From Gonocerus acuteangulatus (Eukaryota > Arthropoda > Insecta > Hemiptera > Coreidae), in NCBI GenBank assembly GCA_946811695.1, contig OX328123.1, positions 40,455,764 to 40,519,763 of the forward strand: 64,000 nt of DNA, written 5' to 3'. The position numbers were made by a program, and so were the translations under genes. Of this stretch, positions 1-11,076 are shown piece after piece (within the stretch, counting starts at the first letter, position 1; each line of letters starts with the position of its first letter). The notes below the pieces were generated by a model. That model ran no database searches and had not been told where the DNA came from. It saw only the letters and a list, made by a program, of their open reading frames with translations.

Positions 1-140
1 CCAATGAGTAGCCGAAACGTCCGAAATATAGATTTTTTAAAACAAAATCATATTGAGGTTTATTTAGCCGAATCCCAACCATTCCATCTTTACTACAATA
101 TTCTCGTACTTATATATCATACAATCTCATGTGAAAACAT
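1..140 (+). repeat. Interspersed repeat with hammerhead-like 3' half, cut by window start
   Basis: The first bases hold the second half of a hammerhead-like core (GTAGCCGAAACGTC: helix II strand, GAA, then palindromic ACGT and C). An AT-rich stretch and 'TTAGCCGAATCC' follow. The same order of blocks occurs at 26243-26345, in inverse at 25860-25970, and at 10107-10180, so this is one repeat family. The CUGANGA half would lie before base 1. No coding potential is visible. It may be a terminal repeat of a Penelope-like element or a small non-autonomous relative. Confidence 0.6.
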
Positions 141-1458
141 TAGGTGAATAACCAGTGGCTTTCAATCAAATCACAGACATTTTCAAACGTCTGTTTATGG
201 GAATAAGGACATCAATATCCTGATCACAATGATGTTTCATTAGATCGTATCGCCCCTACCATCACAAACTATCGAATATGAATAATCTCGTTTTTTAGAT
301 TCAAGACTTTGTTCTTGGATTGTCGAGGATACGGCTTAGCGAAATTGTCAGAGCTCTAGTACCTTTATAATAGACGTTAATGCCTTAACTAAAGTACCGG
401 ATAACACTATTTTTCAATATATTACTTCGTCAACGTATCTATTAAGTTCGTTCGCTAGTTTTCTCCGATTTTCATGTTCGATAGTTTGACATGGTAGGGC
501 TGACATAGGTGCCATCTATTAGGAGTGAAATTGTCTTAGTAGTACCGCATATAAATAATAATAACAACAGTCTCCTCTAAAAGAGATAACTATAAGGCAG
601 GAAAAATCTCAAGGACTCCTGAATAATTCTTTCTCTCATTGAAATTTTAGCTTTTCTGCAATATTAAGACAAAATACTTCTGTTAAAATGCCATTTAAAT
701 ATTTAATATGAAATAATTTATGTATAATAAACTAAAATATTGAACTAAAATAATTTCAAACGGCTAGCCTTTGATATTTATTTATTACTAGGCTTTTTAT
801 GCCTATCGTCCACGTGGTGTCTTTTCAGAAGCATATAAACAAGAAAATTACGGCTCAAGTAGTACATTCTACAGGTTGGACTGTAGCTAAATTAATAAGA
901 TTAATACAAAGCAGATCAACTGTTATTCATTCATATTTTATGAAAATTAAATCCAAATTCTAAAAGATGTTTATTTATTTTACCTAAAAAGTACTAAGCC
1001 TCTTTTCTCTTGTATTGTGTCTTAAATTACAAAATACTCAGTCCAGATATTTAATTTACTTCTTTTTTTTATTGTTTTGTTGTTGTTTTTTATTATATTT
1101 ATATTCTAATGAGATTCCTCTCCTTATGTAATGCTTTTATACTGTCAAGGTTATGATTGTGGCTAGTTTTTGTACCTTGATCAATTAAGGCTATGATTAA
1201 TTTTATCCGTCTAGACGTACCCCTCCCTTCAGAAATTTACAAATTTCAAGTTGCAATACATCTGGAGAGCCATCATAGGCATGTAAGATATCTAGAGCTT
1301 AATACAACAATGAATAGCGAATGTTTTTATTTTTTGAAACGTTGAAATTATAAAGGGATAAATAGAGCCAACGTCTTGAAATATACTATTATACCATAAT
1401 ATAAAATATATCTAATAGATTAAAACGTATGAATAAATCAACAAATACCAATAAAAAA
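141..1458. other. AT-rich intergenic stretch, nothing recognised
   Basis: No open frame of convincing composition, no RNA gene and no repeat shared with the rest of the window was found. It contains only short T-runs near 1066-1095. Confidence 0.5.
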
Positions 1459-1505
1459 TGTCCGACTCGCAGAAACTGTGCCATCGCAGCGCGGTTCCTT
1501 TCATA
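1459..1505 (-). mobile_element. HINE-like element, 3' terminal hairpin only
   Basis: It contains GTCCGACTCGCAG, then an imperfect inverted repeat, then GCGCGGTTCC, the conserved 3' end of the HINE-like family (compare 12701-12743 in the opposite orientation). The rest of the element is missing or unrecognisable. The hairpin arms are diverged (AAACTG instead of GAACTG), suggesting an old copy. Confidence 0.6.
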
Positions 1506-1668
1506 TTTTTAGTGCTATTAGTAAAGGACTAGTAGCAGTTATTGGTGGTATTTGATCTTTTGTGAAAAATATAAAATAGAATCTCGAAAAGAAAATAGAT
1601 TTAGGGCGCCACAACCGGAAACTGACAGTATCATAAGCGATGCCCCCACTTTTTCAACCCTATAGCCA

Positions 1669-1875
1669 AGTACACACTGGGATACAATGTTGCGCAACAT
1701 TGTTACAGACCTGAATCTCGTCTGAATCTGGATTGTTGCGATTCTGCCGCGCAACATGTCCCCGTGTATCAGGCGTGTATTGCTGGTCTAGGTGATACAA
1801 GAATCTGAGTCCCGGTGGGTCGGGACTCACGGATGCATTGTCACGCAACAATGGGAGTGTGGACGTGTTCCGGAT
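1669..1875. mobile_element. Candidate MITE with weak terminal inverted repeats
   Basis: The left edge (ACACACTGGGATACAATGTT) and the complement of the right edge (CCACACTCCCATTGTTGCG) share ACACT and TTGTTGCG blocks. An internal perfect palindrome, ACAATGTTGCGCAACATTGT, lies near the left edge. There is no transposase. Short size and inverted ends suggest a non-autonomous DNA transposon, but edges and target duplication are not certain. Confidence 0.35.
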
Positions 1876-2138
1876 CATTCTCCCATCCACAGTCAGCCCC
1901 TACAGTTCCCCCGTACGGACTTACGGTAGTTCAATTTTAGACGACTGACTGTTGATATGTAGACGACTGAATTGACAATAAAGTTAATAGAGTACTTACA
2001 AATGCACATGTTGCTTTGATTATAATTTAATACCACATCTGTCCAACTTTAAATCAAAATAGTATATATTTTAGTAATTATTAAAAAATAAAAGAGAGAA
2101 AACGCTAAAAATATATTTTTATTTGTATATATTATCAT

Positions 2139-2364
2139 GGGTGTACATAAGGGGGGCTAAGGGGGCTGTCCCAAAAACCTTAAAAATAAATTAAATAAGA
2201 TCACTTAGTTTAGAAAAAATAATGTTTATTGGGTGTAAAAGTGTTTTAGCTGGTTAACTATTTCAAGCTCTAAATTGTTGGTGTTCCATACCCCCTAAAT
2301 GCTCCCAGCCCCTCCAAATGCTCCCAGCCACCCGAAATTATTTATTATATACGCCCGTACTTTT
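2139..2364. mobile_element. Short DNA-transposon-like repeat, copy 1
   Basis: It begins near GGTGTACATAAGGGGGG and ends near TATATACGCCCGTAC, so the two ends are roughly complementary (GGGYGTAYATA). A second copy with the same internal order (AAATAAGATCACTTAG; TCTAAATTGTTGGTG; runs of C then GAAATTATT) is at 34602-34955. No protein is encoded, so it is probably a MITE of unknown superfamily. Confidence 0.5.
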
Positions 2365-2764
2365 ATGCTAATAAACAATAAGTTTTCGTTACTTTCATTG
2401 CCTCACACACTTCTAGAACAAATACAGATAAACTTTGCTTGGAAAATCTAAAACTATACATAAGACTTTTAAATAATTCTTCATTTGCAAGGAACCCTAA
2501 AGTAGTAGCACGTTTTACGGTAGGAGAAATTGAATTTCTAAAGTTTGTATCTTTTTTTAAACACCCTTGGTCCAACCATTTGCAAAAGATTTTCGAAATC
2601 TTGAGGCCTAATTCTTATAAAGGTGACATAACTCATTCTATCTTCAAGTCTCAATGTGTTTGCACGCTTTATTGTTGGTTCTAAACAATTTTCAATAGCA
2701 ACACCTTCTTGGTTTAACTGAATCAATCATTTCCGAATACCCAAAATGAAAATTAGTACGTTGT
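2365..2764. other. Unassigned sequence with overlapping short frames on both strands
   Basis: Short frames exist on both strands, but they overlap each other, lack recognisable motifs and have no homologue that I can name. I treat them as chance frames. Confidence 0.4.
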
Positions 2765-2820
2765 GAGGTCAACCTCATAAGCGGGGTTCCTCTCTATGGG
2801 GGAGGGAGGAACTACGCTAA
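2765..2820 (-). mobile_element. HINE-like element, 5' terminal hairpin only
   Basis: On the minus strand it reads TTAGCGTAGTTCCTCC, then a loop, then GGAACCCCGCTTATGAGG, matching the 5' end seen at 10832, 47882, 49177 and 39245. The stem pairs GTTCCTCCCT with the complementary AGAGAGGAAC-type arm. The element body beyond about 60 bp is not recognisable. Confidence 0.65.
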
Positions 2821-3539
2821 AAGCAGAACATATTGTTCAACAATTTTTAAAATAATTACTTAATTTAGTAACTTCAATTCAATATTCAATTTAGTAAATC
2901 CAATTCAACTAATTGAAAATAATTACAAAAGAGCAGACAAATGTTTATGGGACTACTATGAATAGTATGTGTCATAAATGACCTGGTTTTGTTAATATTA
3001 TAATATTTTAGAATTTTTATGTTTTCTACAGCAGGCTCATATTTTAAATGATAAAATTACACCCACTAAACCAAAGAAAAATTAAATTTAAATAACAAAG
3101 ATCCAATGACACAATCTGGAAACGAGAAATCTGCCTTTCGTTGTCAATTCATGCTAAAGAAAATCATTAGTTTAAATATTTGACTGTTATAATTATATTT
3201 ACTCATAGTCACACGAGTGTCTAGTCTATAAAGATAGCTCACTTTCAATAACCAGGAGAATCGGAACGCTATTTTAGCCTAGAATATTTCGCGATAAAAT
3301 CATAAATCTAATGGTTTTGCGTTAATAGACTACCGGGTTCAATTGTTATAGACACTTTGATATGATTATTCGAATGAAGTGACTTTATATTTTTATCAGG
3401 ATTTTTGAAAAACTATATGTTTATTTTATATTCTCGGACATTGTGGAATATTTCAAAAAGAAAAAGTTGACACCTTAGCAAGGAAAGCCATTAGAGAAGG
3501 TATGCCAATCCGTAAAGTTCCAAAACATGAACTAATAGA
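2821..3539. other. AT-rich stretch, nothing recognised
   Basis: No open frame, RNA or shared repeat could be supported here. Confidence 0.5.
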
Positions 3540-3630
3540 GCCAACAACCAAAGCCACGTTGGATGCACCGGTTCCCGTAGATCTCCGTTGTTAAACAATG
3601 TCGGGCGTGACCGACCATGTGCTGTTGGCA
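3540..3630 (+). pseudogene. 5S rRNA pseudogene with internal deletion
   Basis: It starts GCCAACAACC and ends GCTGTTGGC, which pair as the 5S terminal helix I. Between them are the 5S landmarks TGCACCGGTTCCCGTAG and TGTCGGGCGTGACC. A normal animal 5S rRNA is about 120 nt; this copy is about 91 nt because most of the segment after GGGCG (the AGTACTTGGATGGG region) is missing, which removes part of the internal promoter. A second 5S-like copy lies at 36565-36660. These may be processed 5S pseudogenes or heads of a 5S-derived SINE. Confidence 0.8.
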
Positions 3631-4144
3631 TTAAAAAAGATAGCTCGTAGATAGCTCGGGTTTCATAGCCCAATTATTGCTACGCCGTTGAACACAGAAA
3701 CAAAAAATAACATACTCCCATGGAAAATACTCTAAATGGACGACATGGCAAACTGTCTGGCGGTGAGAGATAAACTCTGGGAGATAAAAAAAAAAAAGTT
3801 AATCGATGGAAGTCATCAACAAATGAAATAAGATTAGAATAAGTATTGTTGATAGGATTGAGCATTGGCCAGACCATCCTCACACAATCCTTCCTCATGT
3901 CAAAGAACCCCTCTCAAATTTACAGCTCATGCAATGTACAGCAAATATATCTTCACATATTGCAGTCATTATAAGCAACTGAAAAAACAACACCAACTCT
4001 CTGACTTCTTTAATGGCATTCTAGGCGATCACCCCAACGCAGTTAAGCGGCTTTCACGACGATAAGGACCTAAAGTGTTGATCTAAGTCCGATCCAATCT
4101 AATTGTAAGTCTTCCAAATCATCCAGGATGTAATTGTTATATGG
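3631..4144. other. Unassigned sequence
   Basis: Only short, motif-free frames occur. No repeat shared with the rest of the window was seen. Confidence 0.4.
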
Positions 4145-4180
4145 GCTAAGATGAGGCAGTTCCTGCTAGACGATTTAGAA
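4145..4180 (+). mobile_element. Decayed HINE-like 3' end
   Basis: GGCTAAGATGAGGCAGTTCC followed by TGCTAGACGA closely matches the 3' hairpin and tail of the family (compare 12712-12743). Only about 35 bp are preserved. Confidence 0.55.
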
Positions 4181-5807
4181 ATATACTTTAATTCCATTAC
4201 TATTTTTTATGAAACATACAAACAGAGAATCTTTAATGAAAATAAACTGAGAAACATATCTAAGCTAAGCCCGTAACAGCTAGCCATTCCTAGCTAGACT
4301 TATTTAGGACATAGCTTTTGTAAGTCTGGAATTCATCCTTCCCTTCTATAGGCTAGGTATGATCAGTCTGTGAAATACTATCAAACCTTGAACTTCAATG
4401 ACTCAATTGGTGTTTACAAAGCGAATTGTCTCCAGCTATTTGTTCAGGTGTTAATTTTTACGCAATAAACTTCTTCAAATACTCCGTCGCCTAAACATAT
4501 GTATAACTCAATTTGAAAGAACAAACTTCGGTTTATTTATAGGTGTTGAGGTAGGATATTAGTGTTGTAGAATAATGCATGAATTAATTCAAAGGAGCTA
4601 GTCTAAGCCACCTGGTGGAAAAATCCGACAGGAAATATTTATAAATCTTCAGTAAACACTATTTTAAATACAACTATGGGCTTGAATCGGCGAGTGCAAC
4701 CCTACGAGATAGGTAATCCACAAAATGAACTCAGCATATACCAAAAATATATAGTTCCTAACGTTAAAATCGAATAAAATGACATTTTTTTTTATATTGA
4801 ACGTATTTTATACATTTATAGCAGATTACTGGATATCTCACTCGACTTGAACGCTCATGATGTAGGAAACTTGAGAAGTGCACAACCGACGAGGCAGTGT
4901 AACTATTGAAGTTAGGACGACAACTATTAGAATTGGTCGTTAGGTCAGTTTTAGTTTAGTAACGGAGATAATTATGTTGGGTGTGATCTGAACATAAAGA
5001 GTTCTTGAACATTTAAAATTGTGCAATTTAAAATGAAATTCGCAATGTAGAGTTTTAGCTAAGGGTTGGATAGATGGGATATTCAGGTCATTATGGAGAG
5101 TACAATGACGCAGCGGATATTTTCCGAAGACTTTTTTTACGACATGAGTTAGATTTTACAAGGGGTGGAATTCTCCTTCGCTTTTTCTTTTTAGATTTAA
5201 GAGTTGTTGACCTTAGTGGTCTCAATATAGTTTTTTTTTTCTAGCTTACCGAGAGTATTTCAAATTTAATACATTAAAGAGAATGAATTAGATTAACTAG
5301 TAAACGAGGCCGCTATTTTTGAAAAAAAAAATCATATATTTCCATTTAAGCCTTATTTATAGAAAATTCAGTTATCTAAAGATTTCAAGTCGACGAGATC
5401 ACTGTTAAATCTTTAATGAAATCGTTGTGACGAAAGCATCGAGATTTAATTTTTCACGCTTAAAAAAATGTTAAATAATTTACTTGGTCGGGTATCGTGT
5501 AATCTTCACGATTATGGGCGCGAAAATTGGACAATTTTACTCATTATCTGAAAAAAAAATATGTTTTGATTTTTACGTATCACGCGTAAGGGCATATTTT
5601 TAATCGGATTTTGGGTTATACTAGGACATAATCCTCCTTTTAAGGCAATTATAGAAAGCCTCAATTCTAACGAGGATGATAAAAAAAAATGTATATAAAA
5701 TCCTAAATACATGCAGGAATTACAACTTTCTAGAAAAATCATTGGGAGTCGTGTCTATTCAGTGGAACCAATTTTCTGGGAAGAAAAATCAGAATTAATA
5801 GAAAAAA
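4181..5807. other. AT-rich stretch, nothing recognised
   Basis: No convincing gene, RNA or repeat. Short T-runs occur near 4789 and 5231. A 76-codon minus frame at 5512-5742 is low complexity and unsupported. Confidence 0.5.
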
Positions 5808-6250
5808 GTCCGACTCGCAGGAACTGCGTCATCTTAGTGCGGTTACATATCGAAGAGATGGAATAGATTAGCATCACAAATCACAGGAAACTTACACAGA
5901 AGCGGATAATTCTTAATCTGTATAAGTCAATACAATTATGTACTGAAAACGTATTTACTCTTTGACTACTGCTGAAAAGGCTCTATTATAAACAACCAAA
6001 AATTCGTTGTCACTTTAAGTATCTTGTTTTATAAGCAAATTCGTTTTACTGTTATAACCAACTGTAAATATGTGCTTCATGGCGAATAAAATTCCATTCT
6101 GTCGTGAGTTAAATCTTTCTATAAAATAAGAAATAACAATAACTTCAGTTGGAGGCTATGAGGAAGGTTATAAGACAGGAGAATTCAAAACAAACTACGT
6201 CATCATGATTAGCCTCAGCCATCTTGATTACCACAGCCACTCCAGACTTA
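5808..6250 (-). mobile_element. HINE-like element, 3' part (same subfamily as 47882-49158)
   Basis: On the minus strand it ends in the family hairpin plus GCGAGTCGGAC. The upstream 430 bp match 48700-49158 block by block (for example CACAAATCACAGGAAACT against its complement there, and TAAATATGTGCTTCATGGCG). The copy stops where 48693 begins after the 196-bp tandem repeats, so the conserved 3' module is about 440 bp. It is non-coding. Confidence 0.75.
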
Positions 6251-7487
6251 TTATTACCAATACCTTTCACCGTTTCTTAGCTTACTTTGCTTCTATACTA
6301 ATTTTACTGATAAATGCAATTTAAAACAAGAAACAAACATTTAAAAAGTGAGATAAACAAAGAGAAAAACCCTTTCAAAACAACAAAACAAACACTTTTT
6401 AAGTTGTAAGCGCTTATATCTCTGATTGACGTTGATCTCATTGGGAGAATTGGGTGCTTAAATCTGTGTTAGTTTATTTGATAATTGATTTAAGCAGTAG
6501 AATGAATTTTTCAAAAGAAGATCGTAAAAGAAGATACATAAAAAGATAAGCGACTTTTGATTGAAGGGTATAGGGCTTTCTGATTGGATGTCGAAGAAAA
6601 CATGAGCTTAATTTTTGCTGGTGTAAGTTTTCTGTAGATAATGGCGCCACTATCTCCTTTTTCTGCTTGTTAATAGAGTAGGTGTTCACATTTCTTAAAA
6701 AACAATAGCTATTTCAGTTCCAACTTCTCCAAATATCGGCATTTCATACGGTTCGGACATTTTTTTTTTTTTTTTTTGGCGTTCATTCCTGAAGTGTGTT
6801 AGCTGACTTAGTATAACTGTCAACGTCAATACATTGAGAAATGTCCACGTGACCTAGTTGCACAGACAATGAAGTTACTATAATAATGAACGTTAGATTG
6901 TTAACCTCCGGCTACCGTAATGTGCTATAAAGATCCAAATTCCTTCATTACCTTTAGAGCGTTCTTGCGAGAAAACAACAACGTGGAAAACAATATCACC
7001 ATTCTGCGGTTTCAATTTCACAACCGAGTGTTGTAAAACCATTGGTGGAGTCTTTGAAGGGCTCCATTGTTGAAGGACTATTGAAAGATTGAAAAAGTTG
7101 GCCCACGCTGAGAAATTGAAAGAGCGCGGGACCTGTAGTTATGAATGGGTACTACCTCAAGGAGGGAAGCTGTACGATAGGTCAGGATATTCAAGGACAT
7201 CAGGCCTCGTTCGCTCTTCCCGCCAATACCGTCAGTTCCCGCCTAAAATTACATCTTTCAGAATTCTAACCCTTTAATTCCGGGGTCGCCAAACTGGTGG
7301 GAGTGAAGACATGTAAGGGAGGGCGCGAGACTAGTTGAAAATGTGCAAAATTGTTTAGCTAAAATGACAGTACCGAATAATTATTTCTTTTGTCTAAACT
7401 TATATATTTAACAATTGTCCTAAATGTTTAGAAAACAATAATAATCCACTGAAAAATTAAACGTGTCTATGGACTTTACACGCAGAA
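6251..7487. other. Unassigned sequence with a T-run
   Basis: A run of T at 6763-6778 is followed by GGCGTTCATTCC, possibly the tail of a minus-strand SINE, but too short to assign. Nothing else was recognised. Confidence 0.4.
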
Positions 7488-7603
7488 ATTTCTTAGACTT
7501 GAAACACCTATTTCTTAGACTTGAAACACCTATTTCTTAGACTTGAAACACCTATTTCTTAGACTTGAAACACCTATTTCTTAGACTTGAAACACCTATT
7601 TGT
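7488..7603 (+). repeat. 22-bp minisatellite, about five copies
   Basis: Five tandem copies of a 22-bp unit (starting ATTTCTTAGACTTG and ending AAACACCT) are essentially identical, indicating recent expansion. The unit does not match other repeats in the window. Confidence 0.95.
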
Positions 7604-7717
7604 TTGAAAAAACATTCTCAACGCTTGTAGGAATAAAAGCAAATAACCGCAACAAACTTGATGTTGTCCTTTCCAAAACGCAATCAAGAATACCAATTTT
7701 ATATTACCAATATTAGT

Positions 7718-7905
7718 TTTTTTTTGTTTTTTTTTTTACGGCACTTTGACGTCTAGGACATTAGCTCCGACATCCAGGGTGCAGCGAGGAATTTTCCCAA
7801 CGAGCCAATTTTCCCAATGAGAAAATTCCTGCCGCCTGCGGGAATCGAACCCACTATCTCCTGCTTATGAATCTAAGGCGCTAACGCCACGGGACACGGG
7901 AGCCC
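7718..7905 (-). mobile_element. tRNA-derived SINE (Met-like head)
   Basis: Read on the minus strand it has a tRNA-like head with CTCATAA-type anticodon region (ATTCATAAG, CAT) and a B box GGGTTCGATTCCC. A shared body (GAAAATTCCT, then CCTGGATGTCGG) and a poly(A) tail follow, appearing here as T-runs at 7718-7736. The copy at 27804-28030 has the same order and is better preserved. A run of 15 C at 7903-7917 marks its 5' edge. Confidence 0.75.
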
Positions 7906-7917
7906 CCCCCCCCCCCC

Positions 7918-8448
7918 AAACAAAGTGTTCTTCAATTTAAACTGAATTTTATTAAATTGTATCTTGTAACATTAACAATAAGAAAATCGAGTTTCAATGT
8001 AAAACTTGTATTTCTATACCCACCATTAATTATGTCAGAGGGTTGGTGTGGAAAGATTTCATTTTTCCAAAAGAGGCGCGGTACATAAAAGATTGAGATC
8101 CCCTCCTGTGAATAATCCCCTTGATTATAAGAAATACAGTTAGGGGGATTGTTTATGTTGCATTAAAAAAGAAAACTTACATGCAAGTCGAAACTTAAGT
8201 GAGCTGTTACAATATAGGGGAGAAGTGGCTCAGTTGAGCCAAGAACATTTTGGACTTTTTTTTCTAGTTTGTTTTCCTTCCGATGCTCAGGGTCTATCAG
8301 ATCGGATCGGATCTAATTCAGGCTCACCCTAAATAACGCTTATTTGTAAATAGATGTTTAACTTTTTTACGAAATATCAAAAAAATATATTGACATAATC
8401 TATTCTACTTTTCCGAATGTCAAAAGCGCGTTTGTTTGAATAGGTGTG
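7918..8448. other. Unassigned sequence
   Basis: No gene or repeat was recognised. The GATCGGATCGGATC repeat near 8302 is only a short local duplication. Confidence 0.4.
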
Positions 8449-8492
8449 CAAACGCGCTAAGATGGCGCTGTTCCGCGAGGCGAACTTTTTCC
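8449..8492 (+). mobile_element. Diverged HINE-like 3' end
   Basis: AACGCGCTAAGATGGCGCTG, then TTCCGCGAGGCGAACTTTTT, preserves every block of the family 3' end (GCGCTAAGATG, hairpin partner, GCGAG, ACTTTTT) with several substitutions. It may represent a different subfamily. Confidence 0.5.
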
Positions 8493-8979
8493 TTAAAATA
8501 TCGTAATATTAATAAAATTGCGCAATATGGCCAAGATTAATTGAAACATATATAAAACATTGAGGAAATCAGCTGTTCTAGCTATATTTACCTTCTTTCC
8601 TTAAGGTATCATCGCCCCAGCGCAGGCTGGTGAAAACCTCTGCAAATTCCTCTCTATTTTTGGCTATGGATAGGTCTAATCCAGTCCAATCCTCTAACAG
8701 GGCCACGGTTGTCTTTTATTCCCCCTTCCAGAATAAGCTACAGACGGTTAGCTATACCTGTCGTTTCTTAGCCCAAGGTAGGATGTTTTCCTTTTTTATC
8801 ACTTGTAATTGTAGTAAATCCACATTCATACGCTTTAAAACGTCTTGATTTCTGGAACGACCGGTCCATGCTTAATACCTAGCATACCCTTTACTAAAAT
8901 CTTAGCCTTACTATCTGTTTACAGATGCAAGGTAAATAAATAATTAACTTTACAAACTAGTTTCTCTATAGTATATTTC
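8493..8979. other. Unassigned sequence
   Basis: A 72-codon plus frame at 8630-8848 shows no recognised motif. I see no support for a gene. Confidence 0.4.
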
Positions 8980-9022
8980 TTCCCTACATGTTTCACGCCC
9001 TGATAGTCCCTCTTCAGGGGAA
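8980..9022 (-). ncRNA. Solo hammerhead-ribozyme-like motif (PLE type)
   Basis: On the minus strand: helix I arm TTCCC, core CTGAAGA, helix II region, GAA, palindromic ACATGT (helix III), A, then GGGAA, which pairs 5/5 with the first arm. All invariant core positions are present, and cleavage would be expected after the A. Helix II pairs poorly here. The core and helix III are the same as at the 3' ends of the PLEs at 40315-40354 and 61887-61927. No PLE coding sequence is adjacent, so this is probably a solo PLE terminal remnant. Confidence 0.65.
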
Positions 9023-9340
9023 CATGATAGAAATATAAACATATACAGCCTCAACTTGAGGAGGAAAATCTTCCACTGTAAGGGAACGTCGAGAATTGTC
9101 ATAAACTGAAAAAAATACAAAATTGTGGAATGTAATCAGCTGAAAGGGTTTTAATTTTTATGAATATATTTCTTGACTCTGGATCCCTCTTGAGCAACCA
9201 ATATTAGTTAGCTAGTATAAACGACCGAATTTGACGTTTAACGATGAACAAAAACACATGAGATAGGTGTTACAAAAAAAAAACAGTTTTGCTAAAAATC
9301 TAGACATGATGGAATTTGTTGGTGTATTTTTTTCTATTGT
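9023..9340. other. Unassigned sequence
   Basis: This may be residual non-coding sequence of the PLE whose hammerhead lies at 8980-9022, but no protein signal is visible. Confidence 0.35.
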
Positions 9341-9655
9341 AGCGGGGCGAGGTTAGCTCAGTGGTAGTGCACTTGACTAATGACATGGAGGAGCCAGGCT
9401 CAAAACTTTTTCTTCTAGTGTCATCGTTCGAGGGTTCGATTTGGCGTCCCAGATCGCCCCTAAGCTCACCCAGCCTTTAAATAATTAATTAATGGGTAAC
9501 TTCAAAGGGAAAAATTTGGCGGCCGGAGCTTGGTACTGACCAAATTATCTCCCTGGTGTGCCATATGGTAAAAAATCAGATTCCTCTTCAGTACCTGCCC
9601 CTCTGGGGCCCTTAGTGGCCTGTTACGGGACTGATTTTTGTTTTCGTAGCATGAA
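9341..9655 (+). mobile_element. tRNA-derived SINE, third family
   Basis: The head has an A box (TTAGCTCAGTGGTAGTGC) and a B box (GAGGGTTCGATT), the Pol III internal promoter. The body contains CAGATTCCTCTTCAGTACC, then CCTCTGGGGCCCTTAGTGG and GGGACTGATTTTTG. It lacks a clear poly(A) tail. The region between A and B boxes is longer than in a functional tRNA, so this is a SINE rather than a tRNA gene. No other copy in the window was found. Confidence 0.65.
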
Positions 9656-9714
9656 AATCCCCATGGAAAATATCAACCTAATATCATGCAGTTTTTTATT
9701 CAATATTTGATACA

Positions 9715-10180
9715 CATAAAATTAAAAGAAGAAAATCTATCCGAAATAATTTCGTAAAATTTTGAAATATTTGGAATGATCATTTATTTTTAAAAATAAG
9801 GAAACGACTGAAGACTTCCTTCCACATTTTGAGCTGTAGAGGTTCTGTGAACCACAAAGGATTGTCAGCGTCTTGATGTAGTCTAAAATAGTGGGACCCA
9901 TATACTAGTGTAGTATATTTCCACGTTGGACACTTAACTTTTAACATTGGTCTTTCTCTGCCCCACGGCACTCAGTGCTGATGAAGTAATCCTCACCTCA
10001 AAAATTTTCAAATCTTAAAACCATCAATAAGTGATAGGGCAACAGTGGTTGAATACAAGCGGTTGAATTTGCCCATATAAAAAAAAAAAAAAAAAAAAAA
10101 AAAAATAGTAGCCGAAACATCCTTAATACAGATTTTTACAAAAATCATATTGATGGATTATTCCCTGACTACTTACAAGG
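9715..10180 (+). repeat. Hammerhead-like repeat interrupted by an A-tailed insertion
   Basis: The segment 9725-9905 recurs inverted at 12955-13130. 'TCTTTCTCTGCC' then 'GCTGATGAAG' at 9950-9986 aligns with 26187-26231, and 'TAGTAGCCGAAACATCC' at 10107 aligns with the second hammerhead half there. Between the halves lie about 120 bp ending in 28 A residues (10079-10106), so an A-tailed sequence appears to have inserted into helix II of the motif. No clear target duplication was identified. Confidence 0.6.
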
Positions 10181-10311
10181 GGAGTATACAGCAATGGGGT
10201 CACCGAAACCCAAAACGGATGTCAGATTCGTTTTTAGCACACTGAAAAATCTCTAAATTCAAATTTTGGGAATATTACAAAATAATAAAAAAATGTATTT
10301 TAAATACATAA

Positions 10312-10530
10312 GGAGACCCGGTAGCCGTGAGGGTTAAGGTGTGAGCTCTTAACACTCCGTGCCAAAGGTCGTGGGTTCGATTCCCACTAGGGGCGGTGGC
10401 TTTTCTTTCGAAAAAAGAAAAGGCATCGCCCCTATCCTGGCTAGAAAAGGGTGGTAACCTGTAGATAACCCGTCCTAAAATTCGTAGTTAATAATAAATA
10501 GACGTTAAAATTTAAATAAATAAATAAATT
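10312..10530 (+). mobile_element. tRNA-derived SINE (Lys-like head)
   Basis: The head GGAGACCCGGTAGCCGTGAG continues with a GAGCTCTTAACA anticodon-loop region (CTT, as in tRNA-Lys) and a B box GTGGGTTCGATTCCCAC. An inverted pair (CTTTTCTTTCG / CGAAAAAAGAAAAG) and a body ending GTAGTTAATAATAAATAG follow, then a (TAAA)n tail. Copies lie at 21868-22044 and 38342-38552 (minus strand), with a partial at 47396-47495. The shared sequence beyond the tRNA head shows it is a SINE. Confidence 0.8.
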
Positions 10531-10967
10531 TCGCTAAGGGGGGACCCTTGTAATTTTGTTAAAGATTCAACAATCCGGCTATATTTCAAAGAATATTTAG
10601 TTCACTTGAAAACGTAAGCATATTTTTGAATATATTTGACGAAATATAAATTATTGTTTAACGATTATATTTTTCTTTTAATCTACTCTATAAAACAAAT
10701 GAATTGCTGAAAGAATCATGTCGATATAATTTTCTAAACTCGATATAAAAAATAAACTTTCAACCTATTTTATTTAATTTCTCGGCTGCTAAGGCGCATT
10801 GGACGGAACGCTCGGACACGTGTCGACTATTTTAGCGCGGTTCCTCCCTCCCCCATAGGGAGGAACCCCGCTTATAAGGTTGATACAATGAAACAATCCG
10901 GAAGTGCCGACAAGAAAATTTCGCGTTTCAGAACCCCTAGAGACCGACAATAACGGTGGTTCAAATT

Positions 10968-10970
<3 letters not shown>

Positions 10971-11016
<46 letters not shown>

Positions 11017-11019
11017 ATA

Positions 11020-11072
<53 letters not shown>
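10971..11072. repeat. (TA)n microsatellite within the HINE-like element
   Basis: An almost uninterrupted TA run with a GTGTGTATATATT interruption. TA runs occupy the same relative place in the copies near 38978-39107 and 48019-48066, so the microsatellite is part of the element structure. Confidence 0.95.

Positions 11073-11076
<4 letters not shown>

Noticed and set aside
9341..9440. Possible tRNA gene
   Set aside because: A and B boxes are present, but the spacing is too long and the stems do not close; a SINE-type body follows.
10312..10395. Possible tRNA-Lys gene
   Set aside because: The acceptor stem does not pair and the same body follows in several copies, so it is a SINE head.
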